Below are positions 54,802 through 61,030 of a stretch of 64,000 nucleotides of DNA, in pieces (position 1 is the stretch's first letter; each line of letters starts with the position of its first letter). Source of the DNA: Nitrosomonas sp. (GTDB lineage: Bacteria > Pseudomonadota > Gammaproteobacteria > Burkholderiales > Nitrosomonadaceae). The position numbers and the translations under genes were made by a program. The stretch is taken from contig NZ_JAHBZY010000017.1 in the NCBI RefSeq assembly GCF_019635155.1, forward strand, positions 1-64,000, written 5' to 3'. The notes below the pieces were generated by a model that was given only the letters and a program-made list of their open reading frames with translations, was not told the origin of the DNA and did no database searches.

Positions 54802-55260
54802 ATGAAAATTGAACGAAGGATGTCGCAGTATCGAGAGTTTTTAGCTGCTTTTTCCCTAATGTTGATGCTGAGTCTGGCAGGTTGCACCGTAAAACTGATC
54901 AGCAGCTATGACGAAGCGACGGACCGGGCGGTTACGGATTTGCAGCGGAAGACGGAGGCGCATTTGGTGGTATTGGAGTCGGTGGAGGGATTGCCGGAAT
55001 GCACTTTTGAGCATCATAAACAGTTTTATGACGAAGCCAAGGTCGATATTAGCGCAATTACTGTTCGTGCTGCGGCGATACCCAAAAACGATATAACGAC
55101 CCAGCAAACCGTATTGCTCGCCAGCAATCTCGATAACCTTGAGAAATTGCACAAAATTGCTTGCTTGTCAAAAGATCAAATCTCGATTGTGCGTTCGCAC
55201 TTCAACACCAGTTTTACGGCAATTCTGAAACTGGAGCTTGCTAAACGTCGTGGCGAGTGA
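54802..55260 (+). CDS. Lipoprotein of unknown function
   Basis: From ATG 54802 (GAGAGG upstream) the 152-residue product has a signal with lipobox LAGC (FLAAFSLMLMLSLAGCTVKL). The mature part is helical and polar (SYDEATDRAVTDLQRKTEAH, RSHFNTSFTAILKLELAKRR). No family is recognised. It is 37 bp upstream of another small unknown gene, and the two are likely co-transcribed. Confidence 0.6.
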   Translation: MKIERRMSQYREFLAAFSLMLMLSLAGCTVKLISSYDEATDRAVTDLQRKTEAHLVVLESVEGLPECTFEHHKQFYDEAKVDISAITVRAAAIPKNDITTQQTVLLASNLDNLEKLHKIACLSKDQISIVRSHFNTSFTAILKLELAKRRGE

Positions 55261-55296
55261 TTTTAACGGATCTACTTTGAGTGTAAGGAGAACATG

Positions 55297-55626
55297 ATGA
55301 GCCTTGATGCGGTTAAATTGGGAAAGGACATATTGGCTGCGTTAAACGGTAGCCTGGGAGATAAATGGCCGGATGTGAAAGATTACGGTGAGGCCGAAGC
55401 GAAAAAACTGGCGCAGACGCTAGTAATGATCGGGACGTTAACAGCCACGGGAAAAATCAATAAAGAACAAGCTGCATTGCACCTGGAAATGCAAAAAAAT
55501 GCTTCGCGCATGGTGTTGATGACTGTTGAAGGACTGGGGGTATTGGCTGCAGAAGCAGCAATTAATTCCGCGCTTGGTACTGTCAAAGATACTGTTAATA
55601 AGGAAATCGGGTTTGTGCTGATCTAG
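55297..55626 (+). CDS. Small protein of unknown function
   Basis: From ATG 55297 the 109-residue protein has a charged first half (LGDKWPDVKDYGEAEAKKLA) and a hydrophobic/alanine-rich second half (TVEGLGVLAAEAAINSALGT). It might be membrane-associated. An ATG at 55294 would give MM. It follows the lipoprotein gene. Function unknown. Confidence 0.55.
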   Translation: MSLDAVKLGKDILAALNGSLGDKWPDVKDYGEAEAKKLAQTLVMIGTLTATGKINKEQAALHLEMQKNASRMVLMTVEGLGVLAAEAAINSALGTVKDTVNKEIGFVLI

Positions 55627-55666
55627 TAACCGATACGCTTTGATTTTTTTGATTGTAAAACGGCAA

Positions 55667-56464
55667 TTAAATTAAGCCTAGCAGCATTCTGATGCCTAAA
55701 CTATAAAGCAGTACCACAAAGACACCTCTTAGAATCGCAGTTTTGGTCGAGTGTGTGAGTTTTGCGCCGAGCGGTGCCGTCAGCATGCTGGCGGAAACCA
55801 GCATCGCCAGCGCTGGCAAATAGACATAACCCAAACTGTATTCCGGTAGATTTTCTGCATGTAATAGACCATTAGCAACGTAACCGGCGGTACCGGCCAG
55901 CGCAATCGGAAAACCGATTGCTGCAGCCGTGCCGATGGCGCGCTGCAGCTTGACGTTGCAGAGTGACAGAAACGGTACCGATAATAATCCACCGCCGATG
56001 GCGACCAGGCTTGATAGGGCGCCGATAATACTGCCGGCGAGGAACATGCCGAGTTTGCCGGGTAACTGAAAGATTGCGTTGGGACGAAATTGCAGCAACA
56101 TTTGTGTGGCGGCATAGAAAATGAATATTACAAAAATGATACTTAAGAGCTGTCCCGTTAGCGACCCGGCCAAAGTGGCACCGCCGAAGGTGCCTAGAAA
56201 AATACCCGGGGTGATGTTTCTTACGATTTGCCAGTCAACAGCGCCATGCCGATGATGTGTACGCAAGCTGGCTATCGATGTGAAAATGATGGTCGCCATG
56301 GTGGTGCCGAGCGCCATGTGAATAATACGGTCAGAGGGAAAATCTTGAGCGGTGAAGAGCGAAATCAATACCGGAACGATAATTAAACCACCTCCGATGC
56401 CGAGTAGACCGGCGAAGAACCCTACAAACCCTCCGGTCAATAAGTAAATTAGCCACCATTCCAT
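55667..56464 (-). CDS. TSUP-family permease (TauE/SafE)
   Basis: The 265-residue membrane protein has the duplicated TSUP motif, GGFVGFFAGLLGIGGGLIIVP in short form (FAGLLGIGGGLIIVP) and SIIGALSSLVAIGGGLLSVP, with about 8 helices. It is a sulfite/organosulfonate-type exporter or importer of anions. No sulfur gene is adjacent, so the substrate is unknown. It is convergent with the 55297 gene. Confidence 0.87.
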   Translation of the reverse strand: MEWWLIYLLTGGFVGFFAGLLGIGGGLIIVPVLISLFTAQDFPSDRIIHMALGTTMATIIFTSIASLRTHHRHGAVDWQIVRNITPGIFLGTFGGATLAGSLTGQLLSIIFVIFIFYAATQMLLQFRPNAIFQLPGKLGMFLAGSIIGALSSLVAIGGGLLSVPFLSLCNVKLQRAIGTAAAIGFPIALAGTAGYVANGLLHAENLPEYSLGYVYLPALAMLVSASMLTAPLGAKLTHSTKTAILRGVFVVLLYSLGIRMLLGLI

Positions 56465-56495
56465 GATTGAGTCTCTAAGAAATGAAAGAGCCGGA

Positions 56496-56951
56496 CTATA
56501 GAACGGTCAAGATAAACTGCCATTCTGCCGGGTCAACGGGTGTGATTGATAGACGGTTGCCGGTTTGTAGCACGCGCATTTTTTGCAATTCGGGGTACTG
56601 TCTAAGTTCTCTGATTGAAACCAGACGCGTCCGTTTTATGAGTGTAAGCTCGACGTTAAACCAGCGCGGATTGTGTGGAGAAGCCTTAGGATCGAAATAT
56701 TTGCTTGCAGGATTGAATTGCGTAGCATCCGGATAAGCTGGCTTGCTGATCGCCGCAATTCCTAAGATACCGGGGTCTTTGCAGCAAGAGTGGTAAAAAA
56801 ACGCTTGATCTCCGATAGTCATTTGATTGCGCATAAAGTTACGCGATTGATAATTACGTACCCCCTCCCAGGCGATGGTTTGGTTAGGCTGTGCCGCAAA
56901 ATCCTCAATGCTGAATTCGTAAGGCTCTGATTTCATTAACCAGTAACGCAT
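56496..56951 (-). CDS. EVE-domain protein
   Basis: The 151-residue protein is an EVE domain: RYWLMKSEPYEFSIEDFAAQ, WEGVRNYQSRNFMRNQMTIG, FYHSCCKDPGILGIAAISKP and the RWFNVELTLIKRT strand. EVE domains share the PUA/YTH fold and bind modified bases in DNA or RNA. In bacteria it is a common solitary housekeeping gene; it can also pair with restriction systems, but no restriction genes occur here. Confidence 0.88.
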   Translation of the reverse strand: MRYWLMKSEPYEFSIEDFAAQPNQTIAWEGVRNYQSRNFMRNQMTIGDQAFFYHSCCKDPGILGIAAISKPAYPDATQFNPASKYFDPKASPHNPRWFNVELTLIKRTRLVSIRELRQYPELQKMRVLQTGNRLSITPVDPAEWQFILTVL

Positions 56952-57001
56952 TTATTGAAGAACTATAAATTAGGAGCGATGGGGATTGTTAAAATCTGTT
57001 A

Positions 57002-57718
57002 ATGTGTTCTCGCAAATATGCTATTTTTGCGACATTATGTTTGTATATTCTAACTTTTTTTGCGATGAATAATCACACACTTTCTGATATTACGGTCGAT
57101 ACCTGGGTTCAGGGAGGGCCGCTTGAACTTACTGATTTGATTGGTTCGGTCGTTTTAATCGAGGTCTTCCAGGTCAATTGCCCCGGCTGTTTTATTTACT
57201 CGTTACCGCGCGCGGTTGACTTGTATCAACGCTATCATCAGCAAGGGTTAGCGGTGATTGGATTGGCTACCGCATTTGAGGATTACGATAAAAATACGTT
57301 GGAAAATCTGAAAAAATTGATGGCAACCGGTGAGGTGATCGGTGAAACGTTTAAAGCATTGGATCAGTACGGTCTGTTGTCGCAGGGAAAGCTTTCTTGG
57401 AAAATACCTTTTGCTGTGGGAATGGATCGTGTGGTGGCGGAGACAGAGCCAGTGACCGATGAACGAGTGTTACGTTATGCACATGAATTTCTGCCGAATT
57501 TTGAGAAGCTAACCGACGATCAGAAGAAATCGGTGTTGCAGCAGGTTAGACACTATTTGGAACAGAAATCGATGCGCGCGGAGACTTTCGAGCGTTTTGC
57601 TTTGCAGGGCACGCCTTCTTGTATTCTGTTCGACCGCAAAGGAGCGCTAAAGGATGTTTCTTTTGGCCAAATCGATTACAAGCAAGCCATGGTTGAGCAT
57701 TTCTTGGCGGAGAAGTAA
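57002..57718 (+). CDS. Thioredoxin-like redox protein (AhpC/TlpA type)
   Basis: The 238-residue protein has a short hydrophobic N terminus (KYAIFATLCLYILTFFA), then a thioredoxin fold with CxxC in VNCPGCFIYSLPRAV, YHQQGLAVIGLATAFEDYD and the cis-Pro strand GTPSCILFDRKG. ATG 57065 would remove the hydrophobic stretch and yield a cytosolic protein, but no ribosome site supports it. The extra helical segment (QKKSVLQQVRHYLEQKSMRA) before the last strand is unusual for TlpA. Role unknown. Confidence 0.7.
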   Translation: MCSRKYAIFATLCLYILTFFAMNNHTLSDITVDTWVQGGPLELTDLIGSVVLIEVFQVNCPGCFIYSLPRAVDLYQRYHQQGLAVIGLATAFEDYDKNTLENLKKLMATGEVIGETFKALDQYGLLSQGKLSWKIPFAVGMDRVVAETEPVTDERVLRYAHEFLPNFEKLTDDQKKSVLQQVRHYLEQKSMRAETFERFALQGTPSCILFDRKGALKDVSFGQIDYKQAMVEHFLAEK

Positions 57719-57737
57719 TCGCTGTTGATTTCCGGTA

Positions 57738-58379
57738 TTACGCTTTCGTATTTCTTAATTTTTTCTCAAGCCAATTTTCAAAAGCTAAGTGATCATGAAT
57801 CTCATACTTCCAACATTGCAGTTTCAGTGCTTTGCCTGCAAGGATATTCTGCGGTTGGTCATCGATATAAACGGTTAAAGCTGGATTGAGCCGGAATGTA
57901 TCGATTACATAACGATAAATAGCGGGATCAGGTTTCAGAATGCCAATTTCATACGACAGCACTTTGTGTTGAAAAAACGAAAACTCCGGGTACGCTGTAA
58001 AAATCCATGGGGCGTGGATAGCGTTAATATTGGAAATTAGTATCAATGTGTGATTGGCATCGGCAAGCTTGCGTATGCATTGCCACATTGGCTCATTGAT
58101 CCTGAAAATCTGCTGCCAAGCCTGGTAGAACTGTTCCCGGGTGGCGTTGCTTCCGAGGATTTGCAATGCCCAATCCGCATAGTGAATCGGATCAATGAGC
58201 CCTGTCTCAAGTGCGTCTTTTTGTTCGAGTATGTGACGGATCCGTTCATGTGGATTTAAAATCGCTTCCGGCATCAATCGAATGAGTGATGATTCGAAAT
58301 CAAAATCCAGTAAAACCTTGCCAATATCAAATAAGAACGTTGTTGGTACCGAAGAAGGGGAATGAGTGTCTTGCTGCAT
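57738..58379 (-). CDS. HAD-superfamily hydrolase
   Basis: The 213-residue protein has the HAD motifs: nucleophile Asp in FLFDIGKVLLDF, TLILISNINAIHAPW as motif II, Lys in GILKPDPAIYRY and the acidic motif VYIDDQPQNILAGKALKL. The cap inserted after motif I matches the haloacid dehalogenase/epoxide hydrolase N-terminal-like type. It probably dephosphorylates a small metabolite. It is transcribed towards the thioredoxin-like gene. Confidence 0.82.
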   Translation of the reverse strand: MQQDTHSPSSVPTTFLFDIGKVLLDFDFESSLIRLMPEAILNPHERIRHILEQKDALETGLIDPIHYADWALQILGSNATREQFYQAWQQIFRINEPMWQCIRKLADANHTLILISNINAIHAPWIFTAYPEFSFFQHKVLSYEIGILKPDPAIYRYVIDTFRLNPALTVYIDDQPQNILAGKALKLQCWKYEIHDHLAFENWLEKKLRNTKA

Positions 58380-58457
58380 AATGAGATTTTATGATGTAAC
58401 AAGTAGCAGGTGGAAAATTAAAAGGACAAGAAATATTGATTAAATATTTCTTGTCCC

Positions 58458-58640
58458 GTAATGGCTCCCCACATATGCCGTCAGGTTATCATCTTGAACC
58501 ATACGGTTCAAGGCGGCTGTTTCATGGACACATCAGGCACATCCATAAGACGCGCACAACAGTGTCACTAAAATCCACAACCAGTTTTTAACAATTGGTT
58601 CAAAGAATATAAACCTTAACAAACATCGCAGGGATTAACC
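58458..58640 (-). ncRNA. ssrS: 6S RNA
   Basis: On the minus strand, downstream of zapA, the sequence runs from ATCCCTGCGATGTTTG to CATATGTGGGGAGCC. The core CCTTGAACCGTATGGTTCAA, followed by TAACCTGACGGCA, closely parallels the 3' half of E. coli 6S RNA (CCTTGAACC...GGTTCAAGG... CCTGCGGCGGCAT). Position next to zapA is the usual place in beta- and gammaproteobacteria. It traps sigma-70 RNA polymerase in stationary phase. Exact ends are estimated. Confidence 0.85.
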
Positions 58641-58656
58641 TGAACCGCAAAAAACT

Positions 58657-58956
58657 CTAGCTTTCGCTACCTGTTATTGCTTCATCAATTTTCTTTTTTA
58701 ACGCTGCAATTCTACGCTTAAATTCTTCTATGTCAAAGCCAGCTCTGCAACGGAGTGATAGCAGCTCATGCGTTATTTTTAGCGCCGCTATCATAGCTAC
58801 TCTTTCGGAATCGATGACTTTCCCTTCAGTTTTTATTTCCTGAATTTTATCATCAAGATAAACCGCAGCAAGTTGGATTTCTTCTCGCTCTTGTTCGGGG
58901 CAGTTGATTTGAAATTCGCGGCCCATGATACTTACTTTTAGTAATTCGTTATTCAT
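58657..58956 (-). CDS. zapA: Cell-division protein ZapA
   Basis: The 99-residue protein has the ZapA globular head (VSIMGREFQINCPEQEREEI, AAVYLDDKIQEIKTEGKVID) and the C-terminal coiled coil (IEEFKRRIAALKKKIDEAI). It crosslinks FtsZ filaments at mid-cell. Its start overlaps the coiled-coil gene upstream by 8 nt. 6S RNA follows directly. Confidence 0.93.
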   Translation of the reverse strand: MNNELLKVSIMGREFQINCPEQEREEIQLAAVYLDDKIQEIKTEGKVIDSERVAMIAALKITHELLSLRCRAGFDIEEFKRRIAALKKKIDEAITGSES

Positions 58957-59146
58957 TTTTTGGAATAGTTGTCAAAAGTGTTTCAAGCCGGTTTGCTGCA
59001 ACATGAATTTTCTCATTGAGCGTTTCACATTGTGCGTGTGACGCTGCAAGTTCTTTGCGCAACTTACCGTTCTCGGTCCGACTATCCTGATACAAGCGAA
59101 TGAGCAGATAAACCTTTTCTTCCAAAGATCTTAGTTCTGTTTCCAT
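58949..59146 (-). CDS. Small coiled-coil protein (ZapB-like)
   Basis: The 65-residue protein is almost entirely coiled coil (LRSLEEKVYLLIRLYQDSRT, ENGKLRKELAASHAQCETLN). It resembles the short TIGR02449/ZapB-like proteins that are regularly encoded before zapA. A role as ZapA-linked scaffold of the divisome is plausible. The overlap with zapA shows coupled translation. Confidence 0.75.
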   Translation of the reverse strand: METELRSLEEKVYLLIRLYQDSRTENGKLRKELAASHAQCETLNEKIHVAANRLETLLTTIPKNE

Positions 59147-59277
59147 TAGACACTGACTCTCGAATAATTAATAGGTTAAAAAATATGTAACCAATTTCCA
59201 ATTCTATATATGTGCCCTAGAAACATTATTTGTTGTTAATTGTTATTATTTATATGGATATGAAGCTATCTTGCAGA

Positions 59278-59523
59278 CTACAGCTTGTTATGGGTTCCAT
59301 CACAATAAGGTGGATTGCCAGTTTTTTTGCAGGTACATAGCCACGCGGTTTTATTTTCGTTGACGGAAAATTTACGAGGTGTGAATCCGGTGTTTTTGTG
59401 AGAACCATCGCAAAAAGGTTGCGACTTACTCTGACCACAGGTACACCAAAAGTAATCTTTTCCTGATTCAAGCTTGACTTCTATTGGCGCAAAGCGTTTT
59501 GAATTATTTGAAGATTCGCTCAT
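59278..59523 (-). CDS. Double CDGSH iron-sulfur protein
   Basis: The 81-residue protein has two CDGSH-type motifs: WCTCGQSKSQPFCDGSHKNT and LCTCKKTGNPPYCDGTHNKL, each with the C-x-C and C/H ligands for a [2Fe-2S] cluster. This is the mitoNEET-like tandem type. Such proteins act in electron or Fe-S transfer. It lies alone between zapA and zipA genes on the same strand. Confidence 0.92.
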   Translation of the reverse strand: MSESSNNSKRFAPIEVKLESGKDYFWCTCGQSKSQPFCDGSHKNTGFTPRKFSVNENKTAWLCTCKKTGNPPYCDGTHNKL

Positions 59524-59759
59524 TTTTATCTCTTTAAGAATAAATTTTTATTTAAGCCATTAAATAATTGTGTTCTTTCTAGAAAGATGTATTTGTTTAA
59601 AATTTCATTACTTATCATTGAGATCTATTGTTTCTCTATTTCTACTTCTAATAAGATTTTCTAATGAACTGTAATAAAAAAGATTTAGTAGAACTGTCAA
59701 ATTTGATAGCGATTACGGATGCTTATGGCACTATCTTTAGTTTTTAGTTAAAAAAACAT

Positions 59760-60932
59760 TTAAACGAATAAACGTAATGCACTCGGACTGCCAGGAGTGA
59801 TATGATTTTTTTTCATTATATTCTGTATCTCAATGAGCTGTTGCTTGCTTCTTTGAATTCCACTATCGCTAAGCGGAACACGATTATCATCAACCATAAT
59901 TCCGCCCAGTGTATTCGAGAAAATTTTTGCGAGATGTGTCATTTGATCAAATACTCTTTCACCTTGCGCTACTCGTGGCACATCCAACAAGAAAGTTACG
60001 CCGTGTGTGGTTAATGATTTTATGTTTTCTGGTAGAAATGGTGAGGATTCATAGTTATTTAGTGTGAATAAAATGTTGTTGTTTTCATCACGGTATTTAA
60101 ACAACCCATCCGATTCAAGTTTGAATCCAGATGCTTCCGCTAGTGCGCGAATTTTGGTGCCGACAAATGCGCCATCATCTTTGCTAATGATATTGATACC
60201 TATCATGACATCAACATCGGCGCAAAATTTATCCAGTATGACTGCTTTTTCATGTGTACTGACAATATCCGGGCATTCTGCGGTGGCTTGTGATTGTGAT
60301 GCAAAATCAAGTACTAAATCGCGAAACTTGGATAAATTGACTTCGCTGATTGGTCCGGCCCGATCGGCCAGTTGCAAGCATCCTTTGATATGACCGTAAC
60401 CGTCACTATCAACGTTGGATTCATTAGTAATTTCTTCCCAAGGCTCATCTTTATCAGGTTTCCCCAGCCAAAAAACAGGTTTTCCAAAATCAAATTTTCT
60501 CTGTAGCAGTTTTGCGATATGCGTATTAGGTATGGTTGATTCCGAACGAATATTGACGATGTAATTGGTATTGCTGTCGTAGTCAAGCAGAGGTGAAGCC
60601 GTGGACGGGCTACTCGTAATGTGCGATTGAAAAGATGAACTGGTAGTGTGAGCGGCTGCTGGAGCTGATACTTTCGGCGATTCGTCGGGCGGTAATTCTT
60701 TTTGTTCATGCGTATCTAATTGTGGATCCAGCGGTACTTTGTTAAATTTAGGCTCAATACGTTGAAACGGGTCTTCCGTATTGTTTTCTTCTAATAGAAT
60801 GTCATCGTGCTCGTGATCAAATGCGGCTTGCACATTGCGCCGATAACGCAGCTGCTGCAACCAATTGAAAACCACAACACCAGCAATTATTATGATACCG
60901 ATGATGATTAAACTTATTTGCAAGTCGCTCAT
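59760..60932 (-). CDS. zipA: Cell-division protein ZipA
   Basis: The 390-residue protein has an N-terminal membrane helix (LQISLIIIGIIIIAGVVVFN), a Pro/Ser-rich linker (residues 60-130), and the C-terminal FtsZ-binding ZipA domain (NYIVNIRSESTIPNTHIAKL region to GGIMVDDNRVPLSDSGIQRS). It tethers FtsZ to the membrane. It follows smc on the same strand, as is common in this group. The linker is longer than in E. coli. Confidence 0.88.
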   Translation of the reverse strand: MSDLQISLIIIGIIIIAGVVVFNWLQQLRYRRNVQAAFDHEHDDILLEENNTEDPFQRIEPKFNKVPLDPQLDTHEQKELPPDESPKVSAPAAAHTTSSSFQSHITSSPSTASPLLDYDSNTNYIVNIRSESTIPNTHIAKLLQRKFDFGKPVFWLGKPDKDEPWEEITNESNVDSDGYGHIKGCLQLADRAGPISEVNLSKFRDLVLDFASQSQATAECPDIVSTHEKAVILDKFCADVDVMIGINIISKDDGAFVGTKIRALAEASGFKLESDGLFKYRDENNNILFTLNNYESSPFLPENIKSLTTHGVTFLLDVPRVAQGERVFDQMTHLAKIFSNTLGGIMVDDNRVPLSDSGIQRSKQQLIEIQNIMKKNHITPGSPSALRLFV

Positions 60933-61030
60933 ACTGATTTTCTCCCAATTACCTTTTGCTTTTTTCTAAAATGGTCGCATTCATCTGCTGAGAAAAGATT
61001 ATGTCAGCAATCAATGATTGACGACGATCA

